Assembly (NCBI RefSeq): GCF_000210715.1
Contig: NC_021038.1
Location: 1,038,652 to 1,071,083 of the forward strand
Direction of reading: 5' to 3'
DNA from: Fretibacterium fastidiosum
GTDB lineage: Bacteria > Synergistota > Synergistia > Synergistales > Aminobacteriaceae
DNA length: 32,432 nt
The translations under genes were made by a program, and so were the position numbers. Below are positions 23,128 to 30,484 of the stretch, in pieces. The notes beneath the pieces were generated by a model. That model was not told the origin of the DNA, made no database searches, and was given only the letters and a program-made list of their open reading frames with translations. How positions within the stretch are numbered: the first letter of the stretch is position 1; each line of letters opens with the position of its first letter.

Positions 23128-23721
23128 ATGAGGAGTTCGCTGCTGCAAAAGTGCCTGCTGTCGATGGCGGCCCTGTCCTGCCTGGTCCTCTCCGCGTCCC
23201 GCGGGGTTGCCGCGGAGCACTGGACGGAAGTGTTTTTCAATCGATGCCTGGCCCTGGAGAAACAGGCCATCTCCCTGGCGGAGAGGACGATTCGGGACGA
23301 CAAGCCCTCCGCAGAGCCATCCCGGTACTGCCCCCTGGAGGAGAAGGACATCGACGACCTGTGGTTCCTGGAGTGGAAGAAGAACGGGACGACCGTCTCG
23401 GGGGCCTCTCAACAGAAGGGCGGAAAGTACCACCCCTACGGGATTGAAATAAGAGATCCCGACATCGTCTTCCCCGGCGGGATCCGCGTGGGAGCCGGCA
23501 CCGAGGTTTTGGAAAGCTACTTCAAAGGCTGCCTGAACCGCTCCGACTACCCCGAGGACTTCGACTCGGAATATCTGGAGTACGAGAACGAGCTGCCCCC
23601 CTCCGGAACCGCCTCCATCGGCTACCTGGAGCAAAACTCCGCCTTCCTCATCGAGTGCAAAGGCGGCAGGATCACCTCGATCGCCTACGGGGTGCCGGTC
23701 GACATGATGCGCCTGTATTAG
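23128..23721 (+). CDS. Secreted hypothetical protein
   Basis: A 197-residue protein with a signal peptide (basic start, core LSMAALSCLVLSAS, probable cut after GVAA). The mature part is acidic, with Cys at several spaced positions (RCLAL, RYCPLEE, KGCLNRSDY, IECKGG), so disulfides are possible. I recognise no family. The last 40 residues (TASIGYLEQNSAFLIECKGGRITSIAYGVP) look like a small beta-sheet. AGGAGG lies nine bases before the ATG; a nearer ATG at 23122 runs into a stop at once. It has its own promoter and is followed by 318 bases without a gene, so it appears to be a single-gene unit. Codon use fits its neighbours. Confidence 0.82.
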   Translation: MRSSLLQKCLLSMAALSCLVLSASRGVAAEHWTEVFFNRCLALEKQAISLAERTIRDDKPSAEPSRYCPLEEKDIDDLWFLEWKKNGTTVSGASQQKGGKYHPYGIEIRDPDIVFPGGIRVGAGTEVLESYFKGCLNRSDYPEDFDSEYLEYENELPPSGTASIGYLEQNSAFLIECKGGRITSIAYGVPVDMMRLY

Positions 23722-23963
23722 GGCCTCCCAAACGACGGGCTGAGCGGCGAGCGGAAAACGCGAGCGTCGCGCTGTGGGGGTCAGCCCCAAAACCGTAGGC
23801 AAAGTTTTTAACGTGTGGTGGAGACAGGTTTTGCGCGTTTTTCGCTGCACCTGACGGGTGAAAAATCAAAATCGGCTTAACCTGTGCGACGACGGGCTTG
23901 AGCCTCGATCAAGTCGTCACAACCTGTGGATTTGGGTCAGCCTTTTTCCCTATACTGAATCCG

Positions 23964-23975
23964 TATCTCGAGATA
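23964..23975. promoter_or_regulatory. 12-base perfect palindrome, candidate operator of the bicupin/Fe-S locus
   Basis: TATCTCGAGATA directly abuts the -35 hexamer of the promoter at 23976-24004. The position suits an activator or a repressor. It does not match the Fur, IscR, PerR or Rex consensus as I know them. Confidence 0.4.
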
Positions 23976-24004
23976 TGGAAACCTTACTCCCTTTGTATTA
24001 TACT
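23976..24004 (+). promoter_or_regulatory. Promoter of the bicupin gene and probably the Fe-S pair
   Basis: TGGAAA (23976-23981), a 17-base spacer and TATACT (23999-24004), about 35 bases before the ATG at 24040. Confidence 0.55.
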
Positions 24005-24039
24005 GGAAAAGTCAAGAATCACAAAAGGGAGGCGTTCGT

Positions 24040-24669
24040 ATGAAGACTGGCCCCTTCAGCCTTGCAGCGGAGAACCCTGCCGTCCCCGGCTGCACCCTGT
24101 CCGGCAAGGTCATCCAGGACACGTTCGTCTTTTCCATGGCGGAGGGGACGGACATCAGCCCTGAAAGCTATCCGGACCACAAGCTCTGGCTGGTCGTCCA
24201 CGGCAGCATGTGCGTCGTGGCGGGAAGGGAAATCCCCCTTGGCGCCGGACAGGGCTACGTGACGCCCGTGGGGATGCCCGTGGGGATCAAGGCCGAAGCA
24301 GACAGCGTGTACGTCGAGGTGTCGTTGAGAAAGGAGACCGTGATGAACCCTGTTTTGAAGGACAAGGAAGTCTTTGAGCTGAAGGACCTCATCCCCTATC
24401 AGGACGGCAAGATCGTGAACCTGGACCTCCTGAGCTCCCCGAAGATGAAGTTCGTGGTGATGAGCTTTGACGAGGGCACCGGCTTGTCTGAGCACTCCGC
24501 GCCCGGCGAAGCGTTGGTCTTCGCCCTGGACGGCAAGGCGATCATCGGGTACGAGGGGAAGGAGTACCCCCTCCGCGCCGGCGAGAACTTTCGCTTCCAA
24601 AAGAATGGACGGCACTACGTCAAGGCGGACGGCCGGTTCAAGATGGCCCTGCTGTTGGTCCTGGAATGA
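24040..24669 (+). CDS. Bicupin (two-cupin) protein upstream of the minimal Fe-S system
   Basis: A 209-residue cytosolic protein with two small cupin barrels. The first (about 38-100) has PDHKLWLVVHGSMCVVAG and GAGQGYVTPVGMPVGIKA but lacks the usual metal His pair. The second (about 132-207) has DEGTGLSEHSAPGEALVFALDG, IIGYEGKEYPLRAGENF and KNGRHYVKA, with His and Glu at the positions of cupin metal ligands. So only the C-terminal barrel is likely to bind a metal. The AGGGAGG ribosome site is good. A 47-base gap leads to the SufC-like ATPase gene on the same strand, and no terminator intervenes, so the three probably form one operon. A role in metal or redox sensing or iron handling for cluster assembly is inference. 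Confidence 0.85.
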   Translation: MKTGPFSLAAENPAVPGCTLSGKVIQDTFVFSMAEGTDISPESYPDHKLWLVVHGSMCVVAGREIPLGAGQGYVTPVGMPVGIKAEADSVYVEVSLRKETVMNPVLKDKEVFELKDLIPYQDGKIVNLDLLSSPKMKFVVMSFDEGTGLSEHSAPGEALVFALDGKAIIGYEGKEYPLRAGENFRFQKNGRHYVKADGRFKMALLLVLE

Positions 24670-24716
24670 ACCGGTAAAATAATTATCATCCAAAGACTAT
24701 CGCGGGGGGCGAGGTC

Positions 24717-25454
24717 ATGTTGGAACTGCGGAACCTGTCCTTCTCCGTCGACAACGACGGGGTCAGGAAAGAGATCGTCCACGACCTGAACCTTATCGTG
24801 GACGACAACAAATTTGTCGCGATCACCGGTCCAAACGGAAGCGGGAAATCCACGCTTGCCAAACTGATCGTCGGGATCGAAAAGCCGACCGAAGGTCAAA
24901 TCCTCCTGGACGGCCTCGACATCACGAACATGGGGATAACGGAGCGCGCAAGGAAGGGGATGGGCTTTGCCTTCCAGCAGCCCGTGCGCTTCAAGGGCAT
25001 CACGGTCCACGCGCTGCTGCGGCTGGCTTCCGGTAAAGACCTCTCGGTCTCGGACGCCTGCGACTACCTCTCGGAGGTCGGGCTGTGCGCCCACGACTAC
25101 ATCCACAGGGAGGTGAACGCCTCCCTGTCCGGCGGGGAGCTCAAGCGCATCGAGATCGCCACCGTCCTCGCCAAGCACTCCCGGCTGACGGTGTTCGACG
25201 AGCCCGAGGCGGGGATCGACCTGTGGAGCTTTCAAAACCTCATTCGCATCTTCGAGTCCATGCGCAGGGGGATCAGGGACAGCTCCATCATCATCATCTC
25301 CCACCAGGAGCGCATCCTGAACATCGCGGACGAGATCGCGGTCCTCACCGACGGGACGATAGAACGGCACGGCACGAAAGCGGAGGTCTTTCCGGACCTG
25401 GTGGGGACGGAAGCCGCGCAGGGCCCGTGCAGCAGATTGAGGAGGGGCGTGTGA
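24717..25454 (+). CDS. SufC-like ABC ATPase of a minimal (SMS-type) Fe-S assembly system
   Basis: A 245-residue soluble ABC ATPase. Walker A is GPNGSGKST (K44), the Q-loop is GFAFQQPVRFKGI, the signature is ASLSGGELKRIEIA, Walker B is LTVFDEPEAGIDLWS and the H-loop is IIIISHQERIL. The DEPEAGID and QQPxRFKG blocks are those of SufC-type ATPases, not of importers. SufC powers shape changes of the SufB/SufD scaffold while an Fe-S cluster forms. The last 15 residues are basic. The following scaffold gene overlaps the stop by one base (TGATG). No sufD, sufS, sufU or sufE is present here, which matches the two-gene system described as SmsCB in archaea and some bacteria. Confidence 0.93.
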   Translation: MLELRNLSFSVDNDGVRKEIVHDLNLIVDDNKFVAITGPNGSGKSTLAKLIVGIEKPTEGQILLDGLDITNMGITERARKGMGFAFQQPVRFKGITVHALLRLASGKDLSVSDACDYLSEVGLCAHDYIHREVNASLSGGELKRIEIATVLAKHSRLTVFDEPEAGIDLWSFQNLIRIFESMRRGIRDSSIIIISHQERILNIADEIAVLTDGTIERHGTKAEVFPDLVGTEAAQGPCSRLRRGV

Positions 25455-26380
25455 TGGAAAAACTGACGGAGGTGCAGAAGCGTCTGCTTCGCGAGGTGGC
25501 GGACCTCCATGACGTCCCGATGGGAGCCTACAACGTTCGCGCCAACGGAGGGCTCGCCGGCAGGAACAACACGGCGAACATCGACATCGTCTCAAAAGAG
25601 GACGGCAGCGGGATCGACATCCACATCAAGCCCGGAACCAGGCGCGAGAGCGTCCACATCCCGGTGGTCCTCTCCCAGAGCGGGCTGAAGGAGACGGTGT
25701 ACAACGACTTTTTTGTCGGCGAGGGCAGCGACGTCACCATCGTCGCGGGGTGCGGCATCGACAACTGCGGCGTGCAGGATTCGGAACACGATGGCGTTCA
25801 CCGGTTTTATGTCGGCAAAAATGCGAAGGTCAAGTACGTGGAAAAGCACTACGGCTCCGGGGACGGCACGGGCAAGCGCATCCTGAACCCGGTCACGGAG
25901 GTGTACATGGAGGAGGGCAGCTCCGTGGAGATGGAAATGGCGCAGATCAAGGGCGTCGATTCCACCAACCGAACCACCCTTGCCGAGCTGAAGAAGGACG
26001 CGCGGCTGGTCGTGCGCGAGCGCCTGATGACCCACGGAGAGCAGCACGCGGTCAGCACCTACAAGGTGACCCTCCAGGAGGAGGGCGGCAGCGCCGACGT
26101 CGTCTCTCGTTCCATCGCCAGGGACCGATCCTATCAGAGATTTGACGCCTGCATCGTCGGGAACGCCCCGTGCAAGGGCCATACGGAGTGCGACTCCATC
26201 ATCATGGACGAGGGGACGATCCTCGCCGTGCCCTCCCTCGAGGCGCATCACGTGGACGCCTCGCTGGTCCACGAGGCGGCGATAGGGAAGATCGCGGGCG
26301 AACAGCTGATCAAGCTGATGACGCTGGGGCTGACCGAACAGCAGGCGGAAGAGGAGATCATCAACGGCTTCCTGGCGTGA
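25454..26380 (+). CDS. SufB/SufD-like scaffold protein, minimal (SMS-type) Fe-S assembly
   Basis: The 308 residues correspond to the beta-helix core and C-terminus of SufB, without the N-terminal domain of the usual 470-490-residue SufB. Conserved blocks: VYMEEGSSVEMEMAQIKG, TTLAELKKDARLVVRERL, RFDACIVG, HTECDSIIM, VPSLEAHHVDASLVHEAAIG, and the SufC-docking tail EQLIKLMTLGLTEQQAEEEI. C246 in HTECDS aligns with the catalytic Cys of E. coli SufB, and H273-E274 with the conserved HEA motif. One scaffold gene implies a homodimer rather than SufB-SufD. ATG overlaps the ATPase stop, with GAGGAGGGG in front. A hairpin terminator follows at 26440. No second scaffold or cysteine desulfurase is nearby. 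Confidence 0.93.
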   Translation: MEKLTEVQKRLLREVADLHDVPMGAYNVRANGGLAGRNNTANIDIVSKEDGSGIDIHIKPGTRRESVHIPVVLSQSGLKETVYNDFFVGEGSDVTIVAGCGIDNCGVQDSEHDGVHRFYVGKNAKVKYVEKHYGSGDGTGKRILNPVTEVYMEEGSSVEMEMAQIKGVDSTNRTTLAELKKDARLVVRERLMTHGEQHAVSTYKVTLQEEGGSADVVSRSIARDRSYQRFDACIVGNAPCKGHTECDSIIMDEGTILAVPSLEAHHVDASLVHEAAIGKIAGEQLIKLMTLGLTEQQAEEEIINGFLA

Positions 26381-26439
26381 GGTGCCGGCAGGCCCCCTCA
26401 TCGGTCCGCGCAGGCGACCGCTGACCTGAGTCCATACAC

Positions 26440-26467
26440 GGGGACGGGCGCAGCCCGTCCCCTCTCG
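26440..26467 (+). terminator. Terminator after the Fe-S locus
   Basis: Ten-pair stem GGGGACGGGC/GCCCGTCCCC with a GCA loop, then TCTCGATC. It has a weak T-run but lies in the right place between convergent genes. Confidence 0.65.
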
Positions 26468-26469
26468 AT

Positions 26470-27426
26470 CTACGCCCTCACGAGGTTCGGCGGCTCCTGC
26501 CCGGCCAGGGCGGCGGCCACGTTGCGCACCACCATGAAGCCCATCTCCGTCCGGGTGCCCACCGTCGCGGTGCCGACGTGGGGCGTCAGGACCACGTTGT
26601 CCAGCTCCTTGAGCCCCGGCTCCACCTCCGGCTCGTTCTCGTAGACGTCCAGCCCCGCCGCCAGGATCCTGCGCTCACGAAGCGCGCGCACCAGCGCCTT
26701 CTCGTCCACCACGGGGCCGCGCGAGGCGTTGATGAGGATGGCCGTCGGCTTCATCATCCCAAGCTCCGGCTCCCCGATCAGGTGGCGCGTCTCGGGCGTC
26801 AGCGTCACGTGCAGCGAGACGAAGTCCGCCGTCCGCAGGAGCTCCTCCTTCGTGACGAAGGTTCCTCCCGTCTCCGCCTCGAACTCGGAGGAGCGGTGGC
26901 GCCCCGCGTAGATCACCTTCATGTCAAAGCCGCGGGCCTTCCGGGCGAAGTTCAGCCCGATGCGCCCCGCGCCGATCACCCCCAGGGTGCGGCCCGTGAT
27001 GTCGGCCCCCAGCATGAACTCCGGCGCCCAGTTGAAGCTCCCGTGGCGCACGAGGCGGTCCCCCTCCGGGACGCGCCGTGCCGCCGCAAAGAGCAGCGCC
27101 CACGCCAGGTCGGCCGTGGCATCCGTCAGGACGCCAGGCGTGTTGGTGACGGCGATCCCCAGCCTCCGGGCCTCCGCCAGGTCGATGTTGTTGTACCCGA
27201 CGGCGTAGTTGGCCAAGATACGGCACTGCGGCCCCGCCGCCTGCATGACCTCGGCGTCGATGGCGTCGTTCAGCATGCTGATGACGCCGTCACAACCCTT
27301 CACCCCGCTCAGAAGCTCCTCGCGCGAGGCCGGACGGTCCTCCTCGTTCGCCGCGTACTCGCACACCCTGCCCAGCTCCTCCATCACGGGGCGCGGCAGC
27401 ATGCGCGTGACGTAAACCTTCGACAT
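26470..27426 (-). CDS. D-2-hydroxyacid dehydrogenase (glyoxylate/hydroxypyruvate reductase type)
   Basis: A 318-residue NAD(P)-dependent cytosolic enzyme. Catalytic-domain start MSKVYVTRMLPRPVMEEL; nucleotide-binding GVIGAGRIGLNFARKA; the substrate Arg in INASRGPVVDEKAL (R about 234), the Glu in AAGLDVYENEPEV and the catalytic His in LTPHVGTAT. VTNTPGVLTDATADLAWALLFAAARR is the block common to glyoxylate reductases and D-glycerate dehydrogenases (GyaR type). The Rossmann fingerprint ends in YAGRHR, and the Arg residues favour NADP(H), a mild inference. AGGAGGG lies six bases before the ATG. It follows a secreted cyclophilin gene, separated by a small terminator hairpin at 27440-27459, so it may be partly independent. 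Confidence 0.93.
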   Translation of the reverse strand: MSKVYVTRMLPRPVMEELGRVCEYAANEEDRPASREELLSGVKGCDGVISMLNDAIDAEVMQAAGPQCRILANYAVGYNNIDLAEARRLGIAVTNTPGVLTDATADLAWALLFAAARRVPEGDRLVRHGSFNWAPEFMLGADITGRTLGVIGAGRIGLNFARKARGFDMKVIYAGRHRSSEFEAETGGTFVTKEELLRTADFVSLHVTLTPETRHLIGEPELGMMKPTAILINASRGPVVDEKALVRALRERRILAAGLDVYENEPEVEPGLKELDNVVLTPHVGTATVGTRTEMGFMVVRNVAAALAGQEPPNLVRA

Positions 27427-27439
27427 CGAAATCCCTCCT

Positions 27440-27459
27440 AAAAGCGCCTCTCAGGCGCT
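27440..27459 (-). terminator. Hairpin between the cyclophilin and dehydrogenase genes
   Basis: On the minus strand AGCGCC-N5-GGCGCT is followed by a run of T. It overlaps the cyclophilin stop codon and is directly followed by the AGGAGGG site of the dehydrogenase gene. Read-through is likely to supply that gene. Confidence 0.5.
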
Positions 27460-28036
27460 ACTCCTTCGGCTCCTCGACGACGACGGACTGCATCACGACG
27501 TCCTTCACGGGTCGATCTCCCCGGGCGGTCTCCACGTGCCCGATGGCCTCGACGACCTCCATCCCCTCGACGATCCGGCCGAAGATCGCGTGCTTGCCGT
27601 CCAGCCACGGCGTGGGGACCAGCGTGATGAAGAACTGCGATCCCCCCGTGTTGGGGCCCGCGTTGGCCATGGAGAGGACGCCGGGGGCATCGTGGGCAAG
27701 GCCCGGTCCGAACTCGTCCTCGATCTTGTACCCGGGGCCGCCCGTGCCCGTGCCCGTGGGGTCGCCGCCCTGAATCATGAAGCGGTCGATCACGCGGTGG
27801 AAGATCACGCCGTTGTAGAAGCCGCGCCGGGCCAGGTCGATGAAGTTACCGGCGGTGACGGGCGCCAGGTCCGTGTAGAGCTCCGCCTTGAACTGCCCCA
27901 TGTTGGTGCTGAACACCGCCACGGGTCGGCGGGGCGCCTCCTCCTCCGCCGCGCAGGCCGCGCGGGGAAGGAGCAGCGGACAGCACACCGCCGCGGCGGC
28001 GCAGAGAAGTTCAAGGAAAATTTTCATCGTCTTCAT
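27458..28036 (-). CDS. Secreted cyclophilin-type peptidyl-prolyl cis-trans isomerase
   Basis: A 192-residue protein that speeds Pro isomerisation during folding outside the cytosol. The signal peptide has a long hydrophobic core and a probable cut near ACAAEEE. The cyclophilin domain (about 38-188) shows LYTDLAPVTAGNFIDLARRGFY, the active-site block FHRVIDRFMIQGGDPTGTGTGG (Arg and Phe present), VLSMANAGPNTGGSQFFITL and LDGKHAIFGRIVEGMEVV. GAGAGGAG precedes the ATG; a second ATG nine bases in is also possible. It is downstream of the secDF terminator on the same strand. A place next to Sec export genes fits a role in folding newly exported proteins. Confidence 0.95.
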   Translation of the reverse strand: MKTMKIFLELLCAAAAVCCPLLLPRAACAAEEEAPRRPVAVFSTNMGQFKAELYTDLAPVTAGNFIDLARRGFYNGVIFHRVIDRFMIQGGDPTGTGTGGPGYKIEDEFGPGLAHDAPGVLSMANAGPNTGGSQFFITLVPTPWLDGKHAIFGRIVEGMEVVEAIGHVETARGDRPVKDVVMQSVVVEEPKE

Positions 28037-28054
28037 TACAAAAGATCTCCTCTC

Positions 28055-28086
28055 AAAAAAATCGGGGCCCGCCGACGCGGGTCCCG
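28055..28086 (-). terminator. Rho-independent terminator after secF
   Basis: On the minus strand a ten-pair G+C-rich stem with a GTCG loop (28063-28086, one mismatch pair) is followed by seven T. It ends the yajC-secD-secF unit. Confidence 0.88.
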
Positions 28087-28107
28087 AAATCTTTCGTCAA
28101 CGCGCCC

Positions 28108-28974
28108 CTACCGCGACTCGGGGCGGGCTTTGTACCACTCGATGAGGGCGCCCGTCGCCACTAACATGGAGCTGTAGGTGCCCGCGATGATCCCCACGAG
28201 CATGGCGTAGCTGAAGGCCTGGAGCACGGGTCCACCCCACACACACAGGGCGATGACCGGGAAGAGCGTCGTCAGCGTCGTGTTGATCGTGCGCGCCAGG
28301 GTCTGGTTGACGGAGTCGTTCACCAGCTTTTCGATGCCGTCGCGGCCCAGGTCGCGCCAGTTCTCACGGATGCGGTCCAGGATGATGATCGTGTTGTTGA
28401 GGGAGTAACCGACGATCGTCAGGATGGCCGCGATGAAGGAGGAGGAGACCTCCATCTGCGTGAGGCTGAAGAACCCCAGGGCGATGAGGACGTCGTGCAC
28501 CAGGGGCACCACGCTCACCACCGCGAAGCGGAAGCGGAAGCGCACCGTGATGTAAATCAGGATGGCGACCAGCGCGATGGAGACGCCAATGACCGCCTGA
28601 CGGCGGAGCTCGCCTCCCACGACGGGCCCCACCTTCTCGTAGCCCGAGACCTTCATGTCGGGGAAGGCCTTCTGAAGGACGGAGATCACCTGCTCACGGC
28701 TCTCCTCGGTGTCCTCGTTCGTGCGGATGATGACGCCCTTTTCGCCGAACTTCTGGATCATGGCCTCCTGGGCCACGACGCCGGAAACGACCTTGCGGAC
28801 CTCCGCCACCTCGGGCAGGTTGTCGAACTCCAGCTGGATCACGTTGCCCCCCGTGAAGTCGATGCCGAGGTTCAAGCCCCGGGTAAAGAGGAAGGCCAGG
28901 CTTGCCAGGACCAGGACGGCGCTCAGCGACAGAGCGGGCCTGCGAAGCGCCATAAAGTTGTAGTTTCTGTTCAT
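28108..28974 (-). CDS. secF: SecF, protein translocase accessory subunit
   Basis: With SecD it forms the RND-like membrane complex that uses the proton gradient to pull exported proteins through SecYEG. The 288 residues have six membrane segments. The first is followed by GLNLGIDFTGGNVIQLEF; the periplasmic P1 domain has VRKVVSGVVAQEAM and GVIIRTNEDTEESRE. The TM4-6 block contains DVLIALGFFS, AAILTIVGYSLNNTIIILDRIRENW and NQTLARTINTTLTTLFPVIAL, all hallmark SecF sequence. It starts 13 bases after secD; its AAGGAG site overlaps the secD stop codon, so translation is coupled. A strong terminator follows. Confidence 0.97.
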   Translation of the reverse strand: MNRNYNFMALRRPALSLSAVLVLASLAFLFTRGLNLGIDFTGGNVIQLEFDNLPEVAEVRKVVSGVVAQEAMIQKFGEKGVIIRTNEDTEESREQVISVLQKAFPDMKVSGYEKVGPVVGGELRRQAVIGVSIALVAILIYITVRFRFRFAVVSVVPLVHDVLIALGFFSLTQMEVSSSFIAAILTIVGYSLNNTIIILDRIRENWRDLGRDGIEKLVNDSVNQTLARTINTTLTTLFPVIALCVWGGPVLQAFSYAMLVGIIAGTYSSMLVATGALIEWYKARPESR

Positions 28975-28987
28975 CGCAATCCACTCC

Positions 28988-30391
28988 TTAGCTGCGCTTC
29001 AGCGCGTTCTGCCGGCGGCTGACGAAGAGCTGCAGCAGGGCCCGCGTCACGACGACGTTGGCGAACACGCTGGCCACGAGGCCGATGGAGAGCGTCACGC
29101 CGAAGCCGCGGACGGACCCCGATCCGAAGTGGAACAGGACCAGCGCCGCGATGAGCGTCGTGATATTCGAGTCCAGGATCGTCACCAGCGCCTTGCGGAA
29201 GCCGGCGTCCAGGGCTGCGATGGGCGTCTTGCCCGAGCGGACCTCCTCGCGGATGCGCTCGTAGATCAGGACGTTGCCGTCCACGGCCATGCCCAGCGTC
29301 AGGATGATGCCCGCGATGCCGGGGAGGGTCAGCGTGGCGTGGAACGCGATCAGCCCGGTGAAGATCAGGAGGATCGTCACCACCAGCGCCACGTCGGCAG
29401 CCAGCCCCCGGAACCTGTAGTAGATGAGCATGAACACCAGCACCATGGCCGCGCCAAAGAGGCCGGCCTGCATCCCCTGCCGCACCGAGTCCGCCCCCAG
29501 GCTGGGCCCGACGGAGCGGTTCTCCGCGATCTCCACCGCCACGGGCAGCGCACCGGCCTTCAGCATGATGGCCAGCCGCGAGGCCTCTTCGGCCGTGAAG
29601 CGTCCCGTGATCTGGGCCTCTCCGCCCGAAATGCGGTCCTGGACCACGGGGGCCGAGATCACGACGTTGTCCAGCACGATGGCGATCTGTTTCCCCACGA
29701 GGCGGGCCGTGGCCTCCTCAAAGAGCTTCGCCCCCTCGGGGCTGAAGGAGAGCGACACGCCCATGCGTCCCAGCCTGTCCGGATTGACGGAGGCCGTCTC
29801 CAGGTCCTTTCCCGACAGAAGGCTCTTCCCCAACAGGTAGAAGCGGGCCGCCTCCCCCTCCTCCTCCTCGCTCGGAGCCACGATGGCGCCCTCGATGCCC
29901 CTGGCCCGCGCGGCGAGGTCCGCGCTGGAGTTGCTCTGAGCCTCCACCGCAGCGCGCCAGCGCTCCTGGGCCTGGCTGAACTGAAGGTCGCTGTCATAGT
30001 TCTTCCGCTCAGGCGCGGAAAGGGTCGAGGCGGTGACGTCCATCACCTCCCGGAAGTCCATCTGCGCCGTCTTGCCGATCAGCTCAAGGGCCGCCTTGGG
30101 GTCCTGGATCCCCGGCAGGTCGATGATGATCCTGTCCTCGCCGCTCTTCTGGATGATGGGCTCCGCCACGCCGTACTGGTCCACGCGGTTGCGCAGCACG
30201 GCCAGAAGGCGGTCGATGCTGTCCGGCCCCACCGGGTTCTCCGGCGTGTCCTTCGCCTGAAGGACGATGTGAGCCCCGCCCCTCAGGTCAAGCCCCTGGT
30301 TGATCCGCCCCTTTATCGGCCACGAGTAGGCCAGGGCGGCAACGATCACGATCAACACGACCCACAGCCGCAGTCGATCCCTACGATTCAT
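28988..30391 (-). CDS. secD: SecD, protein translocase accessory subunit
   Basis: A 467-residue inner-membrane protein; the partner of SecF. TM1 (about 10-26) is followed by INQGLDLRGGAHIVLQ, the D1 signature. The large periplasmic domain has RNRVDQYGVAEPIIQKSG and RIIIDLPGIQDPKAALELIGKTAQMDFR, then QDRISGGEAQITGRFTAEEA and LKAGALPVAVEI. The C-terminal five helices carry SVGPSLGADSVRQGM, IAGIILTLGMAVDGNVLIYERIREE and DSNITTLIAALVLF. The periplasmic domain is of intermediate length (E. coli SecD has 615 residues). The GGGGGAT site directly follows the T-run of a hairpin in the yajC-secD gap, so expression may be attenuated relative to yajC. Confidence 0.97.
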   Translation of the reverse strand: MNRRDRLRLWVVLIVIVAALAYSWPIKGRINQGLDLRGGAHIVLQAKDTPENPVGPDSIDRLLAVLRNRVDQYGVAEPIIQKSGEDRIIIDLPGIQDPKAALELIGKTAQMDFREVMDVTASTLSAPERKNYDSDLQFSQAQERWRAAVEAQSNSSADLAARARGIEGAIVAPSEEEEGEAARFYLLGKSLLSGKDLETASVNPDRLGRMGVSLSFSPEGAKLFEEATARLVGKQIAIVLDNVVISAPVVQDRISGGEAQITGRFTAEEASRLAIMLKAGALPVAVEIAENRSVGPSLGADSVRQGMQAGLFGAAMVLVFMLIYYRFRGLAADVALVVTILLIFTGLIAFHATLTLPGIAGIILTLGMAVDGNVLIYERIREEVRSGKTPIAALDAGFRKALVTILDSNITTLIAALVLFHFGSGSVRGFGVTLSIGLVASVFANVVVTRALLQLFVSRRQNALKRS

Positions 30392-30408
30392 GCTTATCCC
30401 CCTGCATC

Positions 30409-30456
30409 AAAAAAAGCCAGCCGCCCCACGGGCGGGCGCGGCGTTCCGGGGGCGGC
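30409..30456 (-). terminator. Intrinsic-terminator-like hairpin between yajC and secD
   Basis: On the minus strand GCCGCCCC and GGGGCGGC pair around a 21-base loop, followed by seven T after TGGC. It lies 18-65 bases before the secD ATG. Alternative pairings with the neighbouring CCGCCC tracts are possible. Confidence 0.7.
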
Positions 30457-30484
30457 TGCGAGGCCGCCCCATGCCAACGCTCTC

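Larger units (their letters stand above)
23722..24039. other. Gene-free region with hairpins before the Fe-S locus
   Basis: No coding frame with a ribosome site is seen. GGGCTGA (23738-23744) can pair with TCAGCCC some 40 bases later, closing a G+C-rich arm, and CTTGA/TCAAG with flanking GACG/CGTC makes a hairpin around 23890-23920. The right end holds a 12-base palindrome and the promoter of the bicupin gene. The left part could be a mobile intergenic repeat, but I found no second copy in the window. Confidence 0.45.
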
